In this document: positions 23,901-38,900 of the stretch, piece after piece
How the letters are laid out: the number at the start of each line of letters is the position of its first letter
How positions within the stretch are numbered: the stretch's first letter is position 1
DNA from: Panopea generosa
Lineage: Eukaryota; Mollusca; Bivalvia; Adapedonta; Hiatellidae
Reading direction: 5' to 3'
Length of the DNA: 64,000 nt
Assembly (NCBI GenBank): GCA_029582155.1
Contig: CM055896.1
Location: 30,991,609-31,055,608, forward strand
Notes under the pieces: generated by a model
Database searches by the model: none
What the model saw: the letters and a program-made list of their open reading frames with translations, nothing else
Told to the model about the DNA's origin: nothing
Position numbers and translations under genes: made by a program

Positions 23901-26900
23901 TACGCTCGTGCTCAATATCATTAACATCTCTCCGCTACGGTCAAAGGTTCGAGTAAAGTTCAGTCAAAATACTGAAAAATATTTTCCATTTATTTGCGAG
24001 AGCGCGGTTGATCTACTCAGATCACTGTCCATGAGTGTTTGTTTTTTCTCTACCAGTTAAACAGATTGTCATATACAATATGTTGAAAAGGGCGTTATCC
24101 CTCTCTATAGTAAATCAAATCTGGAAACGAAGTTACATGTAATCAGGTGGCTGGTACATGCTGTATGGAGTAGATAATTGGTTTATAATTCTGTTTTCTA
24201 ATACTTCTATAATATTAATTATGAAACGAAACACAGATATAAAGTCAACCTACATGATTCGTTTGAAAGATATACCAGACAAGTAGGACAGTATAACAGT
24301 ATATACGAATGGCTTACTCGTAGGTTTCATTTACATGTATTTATACAGGACCGGCCACAATGGCGTTTTATAAACCGACGAATGATGACATTCGTATACA
24401 CAAAAACAAATGAATCACGTGTTTGGTATGGCACTACAATGAAGTGCAAGTCACATAGGTCATACAGATGAAAGAGACGATATGTACCTGCAATGGACAA
24501 GCCAAGGGTGGGCAGACTCCTTGTCATCCATACGAACTTTGGACCAGAACTGTACCAGGCCTGTGTGTCCATTTGGTATACTTTTATCCGGCCATGCAGT
24601 GAACTGATAGTGAGTTATCGTTCGTAGTTTGTTCTGTGGTATCTGAAACGTTTACAGAACATTTATTTGGATTTATCTTTATTACCAAAATTATGTTTTC
24701 ATTGGAATCCTCATTCATCGGAAGGTTTCCAGGAACAAATGGTGAAATATACAGAACGCCACCAAGAAATATGAACATACATCACATCTTTAGTAGTTTT
24801 GTGTCCTTAATGTTTGTTTACACGTTCAATGCTTCCATTGCGTTTATATATATAAGGTCCTCCATGTCCGAAAGGTCTACGGAACTGTCGTCTAAAAACA
24901 TATTACCTATCACCGTTTTACTCAGATTCATTCTTGATACATGTATAATATAATATGATTTTTATGTGATATAAGTGGCATTTAAGTATATATCGAAAAT
25001 GTATAGATTTCGTTTTCAGATTAGTCTTTATATATATAATGTAAGAAATATTGCACTTTTTAGAAATTGAATTTACTTGCCTCATTGGTATATATATGAA
25101 CCTATACATGTGTTTTTTTATCTTAAAATAGTAATAATCATTGTATTTGAAAATGCCTTGTGTATCATAGCATTTAATTGTAAATTATTATCTAGTACTG
25201 TATATTTATTGTGTTGACTGCATAATCTTAAAATACCTGTTAAGTAATTGATAAGAACAACCCAGTTATTCCCCTTTTACACAAGTGATTCTGTTTTCGT
25301 TACCACTCACCGATTTAACACTAAATGTTCTTATTGTGAACTCCGCCATTACTTCCTCGGAGGTGACTGTTACCGATAGGGAGTCATAAAAATTCGGTTT
25401 ATCACTGTTCCAATACTGCTCACATTTATCCTATATAAATACAAAAAGTGACTAAATAAGTGATATTTTCTTTTTATTCGCCATGTGCTTTTGACATTTA
25501 CAATGCAATAGTATTTACACAGAAAACAAATGCTTGGAATACATGATTATTATTTATGCGTTATAAATGTACCATATTCAATAGCTTTAAATACTGTAAA
25601 AGTTGCTAGTAATGTGTTACCTTTCCCTCCTCTACAACGTTCGTTACCATGACAATTTTAGTAACATCCTTCTCCCAAATCATCCTCCAGAAATCCAAAA
25701 TGTTAACTTTCGTTGGTCCTGGAGTCCAAATTGAGACGCAAAGCATATCAAATTGAAACATATTGTGAGTGTAAGGAATTCATAAATTAACAAATAAGCG
25801 TTATGTGACCAACTATATAATTAGAATAGATGTGTTAAACATAAATCTACTGCATTGTATAACGAAAGTAAGATATTCGTACTTTATACGGTAATCAGAA
25901 TGCCATTTTTGAACTTCATAAAATAACAAAATCTTTTTTTTTCTAAGCGCGATCTATTAAAATAGGATAAGGATACTCACACATTTCGTTATATTTCATT
26001 TATTTCTATTTCAGAAAAAGTATAAAGAATATTGATATTTCATTATGCATTATTTATTCAAAGACGTGTACAAGGACACAGTAGTACGAATCTTGACATT
26101 ATGTGAATATACATATAGGCAACAAGTATTTTCATTGGAAAACAATTTTAGATACATATATGGTGGCATTGGGTAAAAATTCAAAAGGACCTTTGGAAAA
26201 TGTTAAAGTAACTGTATTCAATATATAAACGAAAACCACACATTAAATACAATTCAAATGTTGTTACTTATTAAAATTTATGTATATGCTGTTTTGTCAT
26301 CAACGAACTTATCTGTGCACGCACAGATATCAAACAAATTTAAAATATTAACAGATCTTCTAAATTATTATTATTTACGAAATTTGTTACAGAAAGTGTT
26401 TATGAATTATGCTTATAAATTCTTCGGATGCAATACCTTGTGCAGCAATGTATGCTTTCTCCATGCTGTGTCCCTAAAGAGGAAATGATACCACAGATAG
26501 TGCAAACAAATACTTCGCTATAATGTGTTCATAAATAACAAATAACAAGTTTACCAAGACGATCCTACTGATAGAGTAGCACTTGGGTTTGATATATTCA
26601 CATCCCAAAGTTATGTTGATAACATAAGCATGTTTCGTTAATGTTCGATCCATCAATATTCAGTAAGAAATATGAGTGATAGATGAGGTACAAGTTAATA
26701 TTTTTACCATAGGTCTAGACGGCGATTTGAAAAACAGCCAGAAAATTCACGTGTTTGACTCAATGAGCTAATGACATGCTTTTATAATTCTACAATACCT
26801 ATTTATAATATTACAAAGTTCAACATTTTCCTAAACCTTATTATATACATATATTTATATGAATAAGATGTTAAATAAAGAAAACCAATGTCATCAATTA

Positions 26901-29900
26901 TATAAAAGGTATACGTACATATAATTTCAAACACATTTTCAACAGGATTAACAGACTTACATTGATAAAAGCAGCGTTGATATAATCAGAGTCTGGCTTT
27001 CCAGGTATTTGCTGTAGGACAACTCTCGAGTGGTCATCTAGAAAAAGTATTCTTATTTACAATGTAGTTTAAACACGCAACATAGGTTAAGAATAGCATT
27101 AAGTAAGAATTGAGATCATATTTTTATCTCGCAAACTATTATTTGAACTATTTGATAAAAAAGAACATGTTGATAAATATGTGCATATATCTAAAATTGA
27201 ATATACTTAAATAAACGTGAATTGTCGTTATGCAAATACTTGTATAATATGTGATTAAATAATGTTCATGCCGTGTATACAACTATTGTAATATCAATTT
27301 AGACTTTCCACTTTAATAAGAACGTTTTACTTTGTTATATTCATTAGCAAAACACTTACATGCGTATAGCTCCTTATATCTGTTCTTTGGTCTGTTTCTA
27401 GGTTTTAGCGCCACAGTGGTCGGGTGCATCAGAGCTTTAGGCAGTGACTGTAATGCAACAATCACTCGTCGTACAGCAGCATATTTTATTTCAACGACAC
27501 ATTTGCATAGATAAACATACATGAATATATTCATATACTTTCTGTGATAACATTTAGTCATTACATAATATGAGACAAGATTTGGGAGACAGATTCACAA
27601 AAGCTGTAAGCTTTTTTCTGAATCCCTTTCATAATTGTATACACATGTGTTAACTAATATGTGATATTTTCAATGTAATTGTATACTATTTGTGAATAAA
27701 ATATGTTTAAACTAGACAAGACAAAATATATAATTCAATAAAGGAAACACAATCTGTTTATATTTCTCATCTAAAAAGGGTACATTAGGCATATACATGT
27801 TAGGTATATAAAGCGGGAATATGGGTGGTGAAATAAATGTACATGTACATTTTATGAATACCAAACGCCAACTTACAATGAACTGTTCATGGAAGATGTC
27901 GTCTTGTGCAGTATTACCGCCGATATATTCTCTCAAGTTTGACAGCCGTATCGCACCCTTTGGAATGTCCCTTTGTACTGATGTATTGTAATACTCACTA
28001 TCGTTACCATTATCAGCTACAGCGACATCCGACTGTAAACCTGACTTAATAATACTTGTCCCAGGTTTATTGTTGTCGGTGTCTGTTAAAATACAGTTTT
28101 GTCTCGATGTACAATTCATTATAAAAGTAAATGATAAATTGTATATCAAGTATATGTAAACACATTATACAACTACAAAATGCTCGGTTCGATCCCCGAC
28201 CGGGTCATACCAAAGACTTTAAACATGGTACTAAAAGCTTCCAGGATTGACAGTCAGCTTAAGAAGAAAGTTCTAGGTCTGGTCGCCCGGTGTCAGCATA
28301 ATGTGACTGGGTGGGGTATCATTCCATGTGTCTGCGGCATGATAATCCTGTGTGACAGCGCTCAGATAACTGTCTCAAGTAGACACCGTTGCGATATGAC
28401 TGAAAAATTGTTGAAAGCGGCGCTAAACACCATACAACAACAACAAAATGCTCGATGTTGTTGTTAATAATTACGACTCTTATGAATCAAGGAACTTATT
28501 CAGTGTTGCTAAAAATAGTATTTTATTATTCTTACTTATAGCTCTGATGAACATATTCATTAAAACCTTATCTGCTTCTCTGTTAGTGTGGATGCTTTCT
28601 TAAAGTCACTTTGTGTCCAATGGGCTCTTTTTGTCATTTATTATCAAGTAATGACTAAGGAAGGACGGAATCGATAGAGTCATTAGTCATAACAGTGATC
28701 AAGGAGATAAGCAAACGCAATGTTTCTAACTGTGAGCTTCATATGCAAACTGACACTTTGAGTAAAGTAGTGCATAAACATATTGAATAGTACCGTATGT
28801 ATTACGAAGAGAGAGAAACACATCGGAGTTCATGTAAATGTTTTCTCTTTTACTAGTAGATGGTTTAGATCTAGCTGGTTCAACTGCGTCAATATCAGTG
28901 TCAGAGACATCACGAGACGCATCTGTTAGGTCTCCCGAAAAAATAGTGGATGGTTTTTGGTTCCTATAAACGATTCAAAGCAATGACAAATACAATCTAC
29001 AATCGTTTGAAGACATGTTCAGATTCTATATAGTTTATATAGAAATTAAAGAACATCGTGGTCTACAAATATAAGACTCTATAAGCAAAAAGATTACGGA
29101 ATTTTTTTCAAATTTAATGAATTAGTAAATAACTGTTATTATTGTTTGTAAAATTGTTTTCTTCACAAATTAGATAAAATGCACGTATTATTGATATGCT
29201 AATATATCTTTATCTTTAAATTTCTACATGGTTGAAAGACATAGTTTTAACTTTGCATTTGCATTAGTAATTGTCAGACTACAATTATTATTTTTAATTT
29301 TTTTTTTATTTCATTTTAAGACAATAAACCTTATAAGTTAGTTTACCTATTATTTCGTCGATATCTAAGAAACAGTAGTACCAACAGAACGGCAACAATA
29401 ACAACTATGGCAGCGACCACACCACCTACTATTGCTGTAACCGGTGAATCTTGAGATGCTGACAACTCTGAAACTTAATGTAGAATTTATTTTCGTAAGA
29501 TCCCTTATAATATACATAGATAAACAAGTGAATAATATATTTCAGATTTCAAGAATTGAAACACTTTCAGGATTCTTGGTCCATCACTTCATACGATCCT
29601 GTATTATTCTTTAATTAACTTGACTATTCACTCATGAAATAATACACATTATAAATATAACTTGGCGGCGTACATGGGAATGTTAATGATAATGTACAAG
29701 TAATATTTACTTCGGCCAAAACCGAGTGATTGTCTCTAGACAACAATGATAAATATGTGTCAGTTTAATCAATTCACCAACTGTAACCTTTTGCTTCTGA
29801 TAGCCCTGGCGCAGCATATCTTCAAAACTCTTCCTGCCCTTTGCTGACGCCATATAGAACCTACAGATTTATAGCTCTTAAGTCCATCTATTCCACTGTT

Positions 29901-32900
29901 ACCTTGTACTTTTGTAACACATTCGTCAACTTCCTGCATTTCTAGCGCGTCTATTGATCTGTGCCGTTGTGAATGGTGTCACTAAGGGGTGCCTATTAGG
30001 GATAGTTTTTATCTGTCAATAACTCATATTCGTCCGAGAATGTTAATTCATTGCCACCAATGTTTTTCATCAAATTGAACTGTTGCGCGTAATTAAAATG
30101 ACCAAAAAATCCTGACTCTATATGACAAAATATGCCCTCAAAATACATGGAGCTTGTGCGCTCAAATCAGCTTTTTAATAGAAAATATGACTAAAAAAGT
30201 ACCAAAAAAATTTGCTGCATTGCAAGTTAGTATATACAGCTTTGACTAACAGTATATGAATCAAATGAGGTTAATCTAGCATTGTATACATGTGCTGTGT
30301 CAGTTAAAGCCTACTTAACAATTTATTTACAACTCAAATTTGAAAATTCTGTCCGAAAAATGACTATTTAGTCGTGCCTGCCTATGTTCATCTTTACGCT
30401 CGGTCACACCTCTTAGTAACGCGGTCGCCCATGGTGAGATTTTGATATTAAGATAAAGTAGTTCGACATACAACACCTGCGTCGCCTAACAGTGTGCATC
30501 ACGCTTTACCCCACCATGATCTATGTATAGCGTTTCGGGTTGAAGGAAGGCATAATTACATATATGTTAAGTGTATCGATAAAAAATATGATATGAGAAT
30601 GCCCCTAACCACCGGCCCCGAAACCAGCGTAATATATTTTCATTGACGTAGTCTTGTATATTAATATTAACGCCCAAAAGGTATAATTAGACATTTACAG
30701 TGAGTGTATAGCGAGCGGTCAGAAGCTAGCAGTCAGTAAGCTTAGAGAAATAAACATATAGTAACATTCGAGAGAATAAGAAAGCAAAATCTGTGACTGT
30801 TTATTTGGTGTAGTTAAATTGTTTGAAGTGTTTTCTCTGATATGCTGAAGTGATATTACTTTTAAAGTATGTACCGAACGTTCATTTTAAAGAGAGTACG
30901 CGTTGAATAATTGTAGGTGGTTTATGGGTGAGTTCAGATGGTAATCTTTTCAACATAAATTTTATTTGCAAGTCGTTTGTATATTGATTCAACTATTACT
31001 GAATAATGTGCATATAGCGAGTCATGACATTAAGCTAGTTTAGTTTAAACTTATTTATTTTACTTCGATTGTGAAACAAGTTCTTACAACTTAGACAAAT
31101 CACGCTCGAAGTCTTCCTGGGTAGAACCAGTACAAAGCATATGTGGAAAAAGTGTCTTGCTCAAGGACACCACACATGGGCGTGGCGGAGGATTGAACAC
31201 ACGACCCTCCGATCATGGGTTCGGTGCTCTACCACTAGACCACGCGCTCCACACCTTAAGCTGGTTGATAATACAATGAGATGTCATTCTTATACATTCT
31301 AATAGGAGCTCGTAGTATGTGATGTCGTTAAATAAGATACATTATATGTGGTACATGTATAACAAGTATAAGTCACGATGGAGACCTGGGTGATAACTGT
31401 TATAAAATGTCATTTGTGAAGAGATGAAATAACCGCTGTGGTACTCTAAAATATGCTATGTCGGTAGTATTAGATATAAGTAATACTATACATTTCAGCT
31501 GTGTAATACATACACTTACATACTTAGAAAACTGAAAATGTATAAATTTGTTTAAAGAATCCGAAGTAAGATTTTATTATTATTATTGCAGATATAATAG
31601 TCAATTCCATAGACAATATCTGGGAAGTTTCATGGACTAATTCTTAATAATAACGAGTCTAAAAACAATTACATCACACTACCGAAATAAACACACATAT
31701 CACATATCAATATCTCGTACGAACCATTTGCATCTATGCAAGCAATGTAACGACGCCTTGTCGATAATGTTGAAACGCGTCTATGGCATGTTTGCCCTAT
31801 TATTGGAGACTAAGACATGACGCAACTGTGGCAGTGTACGAGATAAGGTACACGTGCATGCACTCGGCGTCCATCCGACGATAATTTTCCTGCATTGATT
31901 GCTGGTGGCTGAAAGCGATCTCTTCGGTGTAGCATGCGGATTGCTGCACCCTGCCTCCTGGTTGTAACAGGTGGTTGGTTCGGTCTTAATGACAGCCCGA
32001 ATGATCAGACCTGCTTGGAGCATATCAATCGTTTCAGACCAATCGCTTCGCTATCGTGCTGTTAATCGATGTTATTTCAAGTTTTAAATTATCAGCAAGT
32101 AGTTTATGTGTATAAACATATCGATATCTCGTGTTACTCGAGTTCCACGTGCGAAACTTGGTAAAAGTATGTGCCATGTTAATGGGCACTACACATCGTA
32201 AAAGTTATAACGAAAACGTAACATTGATACATGTAAGCTTATCAACTAGAAATAATAAATAAATCATATAATTACTATTTCATTAATTAACAAATAAAAG
32301 TGTTTCGTTTCTAAAGTCCGTAAGTGTATACAAAGAGAGAGAAAGAGAGAATTTATCGGGAAACCTATATGGTAATAGCTGATAAACTTTGAAGCTAGAG
32401 AACGCCACTGAGTGTAGTCTAGTGGATAATTACAGGGAACGCGTGATGTTTTACCATTGTCGATTTTAACGTGTTTAATTCATTTACGATTATAAAAGAC
32501 ATAGTTAGTATTCTGTAAAGGTCTGTGTTTATCCTATTTTACAATTAATTTACAAATAAAACTATCAACATTAACATCATTGCTGTTGATTTTATAATGA
32601 TATTTAATGATAAATCTGATTGCAAGTGTAAATTTCAACCACTATTACGAACAGAATACGCAAAAACCAAGTCTCATCGATATTGTCTTAACTTCAACGG
32701 ATGTACTCTTTTATGTTTTAATAAGGCAAAAACGTCGATGGAAAATAGAGGTATCATAATTAAAATAGTATCATAAGTCCATGATCATCAACTTACATGT
32801 ACCTAAGAAGGAGTTTACAAAAGTAAATGTTAGTATTGCTGTCATGAAATTTACCATCTACACAGCGTGTTGTATTTTTGTACCCCGCCATACAACCACC

Positions 32901-35900
32901 GTTACAGTTACCGGAGACTCTTTCACATGGATCATGTAAGCACTGACCACAAAGCTGGAGGCAGTTCTCTCCAAACGTTCCATTTTCACATCCTGTAAAC
33001 AATCATCAAACAAACATTAAACTTAAAGATTGTAAATACGTTTAGTAAATAAGAAGTTCATTCCAAATGAAAAATCCGTTTTTGGACATCGACTGTATAC
33101 ACATACAAACCTAGTATGATACACACTATAATAAACATCCGTATGTAAGTTTTTTAATGACTTTATTGCGTATTACGCTAAGTTCATGAAGTGATTGTTT
33201 TTATTAATAACTGATTACATACTATTGAAACACAGCTTCATATATTACAACTGTTCCATAAGCATGTATTTTTGGCTGATTGTATTTGTTATACACAAAG
33301 CACCTCACTCACATACACATTTACACACGACCAAAACATGACTTTTACTATATTTAAAGGTTTAAGATTTTCATTAAACACCAATAATACTATTTCGCTA
33401 ACTGATTTAATACTACTGATTCTGGTTAACAGTATATTTCAGAGCGCATCATTTTGTAAATTTTATGAAAAACCCAAAGTTAAACGTTAAACTAGTGAAA
33501 CTAATCAAATATGACCAAACAATAAAAATGTATACTAAAGTAAACTAAAAGTATAACTTGACATGTTTTGAAGTTATGTTTGAAGCAGATTTTGTAAACA
33601 ATGATACACGATGTCAAGCTTGAAGGAACTTAATCAGATAAACACACTACAATTTTCTTAAAACAATAAATTATTTTTAAATGGATAAAACGCATCTCAT
33701 TATCAACAATGAATAAAATGCGAATTGTTCAGTATACCAATCCACCAAAAGGTGACAAAATTGATATCTAAATTTGAGGTAATAGCTTGAAACAAAATCC
33801 TCTTTAAAAAAAGACATCACTTAAAAACTGCTTGACGTTCTTCACACCATTATACTGACTCTTTCAAATACGAAACACTGTTAATTTGTGTAATCCTGTG
33901 TAATGAATCAATTAAATCACATGACTCATTTAATGCATTTCAAAATATGTTGCAATTTTAATAGGACAATCTATTTAAGTCTAAGTTAGGCGCTTTGACA
34001 AAGTTAGGAAATCCTTTTTAAATATATTACTTTGGCATGTTTATATATTTGTCCTAAGGGCAATATGGGGTCTTTGAGTATTTGAAAATATTGTGTTTAG
34101 TCAATTTTAAAAGTTTTAAAAGTAAAATCCTGATAGAACATAGACTTTAGTGCATTTTAATATATCTCGTATTTACACCCTTTAATAACTTTATATATAT
34201 ATCATATAGTTAGAGTTTGATACACCCACCTTGGTCACACAGCACTTCCTTCCATCCCGCCTCACACAACTGATCACAAGTACCGTTGACTTTATTACAG
34301 TTACCGTATCCGCCTTTACAGTGGTCGCTACAATTCTGACTGCAGTTATCACCAAACGTGCCGGGCACACATTCTATAAAATAATAAATGAGATAAATTA
34401 GAAATATATGGCCAGAAATGGGCACCTTTTAATTTCTAATAAATTATATTAAGTTATAAAATAATATCTTTAAAATAAACGTTTAAAAAACAACCAAGAC
34501 ATCTTGGCAACTTTCATCTGATGCGACAACTTTCACTTTTTTACTTTCGATCGTCTTTGTTTCTATTTTAAACATCTCTAAGATATCATCCTATAATTGA
34601 AAACAATTTGTTTGCATTAAATAAATAGTTTAGTTTTGTAACTTTAAGGACATCTGTATTATACTTTTACTATTAATACATATTACTAGCGATATGTAAA
34701 TAGCCTTATATTATAGAAAGAATAATTCAGAAAAACATACCTTAAAAGAATTATATATAATATATAATTGTAAAAGTATGTGTGTTTATATGTGTATAAT
34801 ATAAAAATGTCAGTGCTGTAAATTATACATTGTAAATGTTTGATGTGAATAAAAACAGTATTGAGAAAAAAAATAGAAAGGGTATTGTTATGCATTCAAT
34901 ATACTACATAATATCGGTAATAAATATGTTATGCATACACTTATAAGCGATTACTGTACATCCTTTCGTTCCGATTATCGTTAATTGATTTAATTGATTA
35001 TCTTTAATTGGTTAAGTTTGATGTTTATTGAATAACAGATGCATTTGTAACGCTGTTTTCAACAAACGTGTGTTTTGGTTTGAAATTTAACGTAAATATA
35101 TGCCAGACAACAAATCTATCTCGGAATGCATGTATAATGGGTCATTTTCAAAATATGTATAAAAACGTTATTATATTTGCTGATAGAAACAATATAACAC
35201 CTAATGTTATGCTAATGCTTAGAACCAACTCTAACAAAAGAGAACTTTATAAACATACACTTCTTATAGAATATATCGAAGGTCAAATAGGCAATATCCA
35301 CAGGCAAAGCCGCATCCGAACGCTTAGGTATGGTATGTCACAAGGAAATATCTCTATAAATCCATATTTTCTTCTTCAATTGTGATATTTGGTTGAATAT
35401 AATGTAATCAGTATTGAAAATATATAGGGTAACAATAGGTCCCCTGATATGTTGCAAACAATATCTATCTCAATCAATAAACCAGTCCATTACTTAATGT
35501 CTCACCTGTCACCATTATGTAAAATTGAATGGGATCTCAGAATTTCCAAAAACAATATCTTAAAATAAGCGTCCTAAACAGTTTATATTTTTGGGTAGTT
35601 TTGATATCGGGAAGGAATTGGTTGTAGAAAAAATGGACAATCGCATTATATATAATTTTCAAGTCGGTCTGCTTGGTTACCTTTGGTACGTGTCTATTTT
35701 GTTGCCATTCTATTTTGCTATTTCTATCATCAAATCAATTAATGGCATTGACGAACAATCAAAATTAAACAGGAAATGATCAACATAATCTCCACATCAT
35801 TCCTTGATGCAAAAACGCAGTATCATTATCAAATGTGTGATAGTTACCATTCTGTTATCGTTTCTTCTGTCACCCCTCAAAAAATAACAGAACTGATGTT

Positions 35901-38900
35901 TTAGTAACAGCAAGTTCACTTGAATGAAGCAATATATATGATACAGAAAAAAATCACAGTTTCAGACTGGTAACTAATTTTGCTAATTGAAACAACCATG
36001 TGATGAGTCATGGTAGTGTTATTATTAAAATTATTGTTTTCGGATGTTTATTTTTCGAAGATCTACTTTGCATAGATTATGAAAGCTTAAAGTTTATCTT
36101 ATCTGATATTAATGAAAATAGGTGAAAATTAATAAAACTATTTATTTACGTCTTCAAAGTCTCTTATTTGTGATAGCAACAGTAATATAAATGCTCAGAT
36201 CTAATACAGAAAACATTTGAAAGCAGTGCAAAACATGTTTCAATTGCACTGAATGTGAAATTGGAACATAGTCATACACTGTTTTCTGCATTGCCAGAAA
36301 ATGCAAGCAAATGTACCTGAAATTAAAAAAAATAAGATATGCTTTTAGAATCGAAGAGTTGAAAAAAGGACAGAATAAGTAGAATACCGGAAAATGTATC
36401 AATATAAATTTGAACATATTTCAGTTAGAAATAACCCTTATACCGGTAAAGAAGCATAAAATAATCCCGGTGAGATATAATAATTTGCCATGTATGCAGA
36501 AGAATATATTCCTGACATATCTCTCACAGACGAGTTGATAGGGTCCATCTATGAGTAGGAAGCGATGAACATAACGCGACCGAAATAGTTTATTGATGTT
36601 TGACAAATGTTTGCATTAGGAAGTTTGTACCATATTCTATTTTAATTTGTATAATCAATGAAAATAATTCCATAGGTCCGTAAAGATCTTTATATATTAA
36701 CTATGCGAAAATGCTGGACTTTAATAAGAACAGACGTGCCATTTGCAGTTTGGACATCAATTTATTGTGTCCCTGTCCTTAAAACTGAAAAGGAAGAAGT
36801 GACGGAGAGGAGACACTGATAACAAGATAGACAAAGAGGCTTAAATGATGGGAAATATGTCGCTAGTAAGAAGAATGGAATGGGATGAAACCAACATGAT
36901 ATTGGACAAAACGAGAGAAACCTCAGTGACTGCACAGATGAAAGGAAGTGCCAGCTAAACCAAAAACTGAGAACAAGAGTGATATTAAGGGTGAACATGA
37001 GGTAAACTCATTGAGAACGAGTAAATGTTGGAAAACAATGTTCTGGCGGAAAACGAAGACATGGTCAAGAGAGATTGGACAGATGAACAGGAATTGGAAA
37101 AAAAAACAACAGAAAGTGACAACAGGATAGATGAACATGGTGATAATGATAAAAGAATAGTGATATTGAGCATGTGAGAATGTTTGAAATGGTTGAGAAC
37201 AAGGATAAAGCCAATAGAAAGTGTAAAGCCGAAACACATGTGACAAAGAATACATGCATAGAGATGAAGATAGACGAAAAGAGAGACAGGGAGTGAGAGA
37301 GAGAATAAGAGGGAGGTTTTGATATATTCACGAGAAAAAATGGTCTGCATAGATGAACAAAAAGTGCTAGATAAATAAAAACAAAGAACGGATAACACAA
37401 GTGACAATAAGGGTGAGAATAAGGTACACGATATCAGCATTGAGAACGCGTTAGTGTTTCAAAACAATGTACTGGTGGCCAATGAAGACAACCAATAGAG
37501 ACTGGAAATATAACCAGGAAGTGGAAGAAAAATCAGGAAGTTACAACAAGATATATGAAAATGGTGATAATGATGAAAAGAATAGCAATATTGAGCATGT
37601 GAGATTGTTTAAAACGGTTGTTAACATGGGTGTCAATAGAAATTGTAATGGGACAAAGAACACATGCATAGAGATGACTATCGACGAAAAGAATAACAAG
37701 AGAAACCGAATAGGTTGAGGAACGATTGAGTCAAGTTGACGTGGAAGAATGGATTACACAGATGAAAACAAAGTGCCAGATAAACCAAAACCGGAGAACA
37801 AGAATGACAATAAGGGTGACAATGAGGTTAATGTTATCAGCATTGAGAGCGGGGATTTGTTTGTGATAGGGACAAACAAAGACACAGTCTATAGAGAATA
37901 GGCTGAAATAAAAGAAAATGACAACACAAGTAAAAAAGACTATACAGATAAACAAGAAATGACAGATAAACCAACAATTGAGAAAAAGAGTGCCAATTAG
38001 GGTGGCAATGAGGTAAAATGTATCAGCACTGAGAACAGGACACTGTTTGAAAACAATGTGCTGGAGGCAAACAAAGACAGACAGTCAGTGTTGTAGTTTT
38101 TGGACACTGGCTATAAAGAAACGATTGACTGCTATAAAAAAAGAATACTACTATTAAAACTGAGTCAACGGAGACTGCATACCAATAGACAGCTTAGAAA
38201 AGTATGCGATTGTCCTTTATGATAAGATCCATATCCTAGATGCGTAGAGAATAAAAATTTAATGACATGTATGTAAACTGTATGCATCACGTTGGCAAAA
38301 TGACTTATATCAATTGGGAACCTGCACAAACAGAAGGGTATTTCTTCCATTTCATGGTGGTCTTAAATTCTGGGGGAAAATTCTTGAAATACTCGAAGTT
38401 GGCAATCTGCACAGTGAACAATGATAGTAAACATAACTCAACTGTATGCAACATCGACAGTTAAGTCGGCCCGTTTAACATTTTTCATCGGTATACGTTT
38501 GAACCAAGTCGTATATTGTCTTTAACTTCAGTCAGTGTACTTTTTATATTTTGATATAATGCTTTAATTCACTGTTAATTAAAAGAAAAACATGTCAATG
38601 GAAAAAAGAGTTACAGAATACTTAAAATATTGTCATAATGCCATGACTATGGTGGTTTATCATTTTACCATCAACATACCGTAGACGGAACAGTACTGTA
38701 AATGTTAGTATTTAATTTACCATCCACACAGAGTGTTGTATATCTGTATCCCGCCATACAACCACCGGCACAGTTACCGGAGAATCTGTCACATGGACCA
38801 TGTAAACAATGACCACAACGCTGGAGGCAGTTCTCTCCAAAACTTCCGTTTGCACATTCTGAAAACAATCATCAAACAAACATTAAACTTAAATACTGTG

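Larger units (their letters stand above)
32550..34450 (-). repeat. EGF exon-pair duplication, copy 1 (exons 11 and 12 with intron)
   Basis: Exons 12 and 11, the intron between them and some flank are homologous to exons 10 and 9 and their flanks at 38.4-44.45 kb. Shared intron strings include ATCATCAAACAAACATTAAA right after the type B exon and TAGACTTTAGTG near the type A exon. Confidence 0.85.

Noticed and set aside
28180-28467. 95-codon plus-strand frame
   Set aside because: It lies entirely within a family 2 SINE.
31042-31252. tRNA gene
   Set aside because: The A and B boxes are present but the cloverleaf is imperfect and a SINE body follows; the same applies to the other tRNA-like heads.
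31781-32023. 80-codon minus-strand frame in intron 12
   Set aside because: No domain recognised, not in phase with the receptor, and located in a probable repeat patch.
36923-37440. Several 110-150 codon minus-strand frames rich in Leu, Ser, Phe and Cys
   Set aside because: They are the antisense of a purine-rich tandem repeat, which lacks minus-strand stops because of its base bias.
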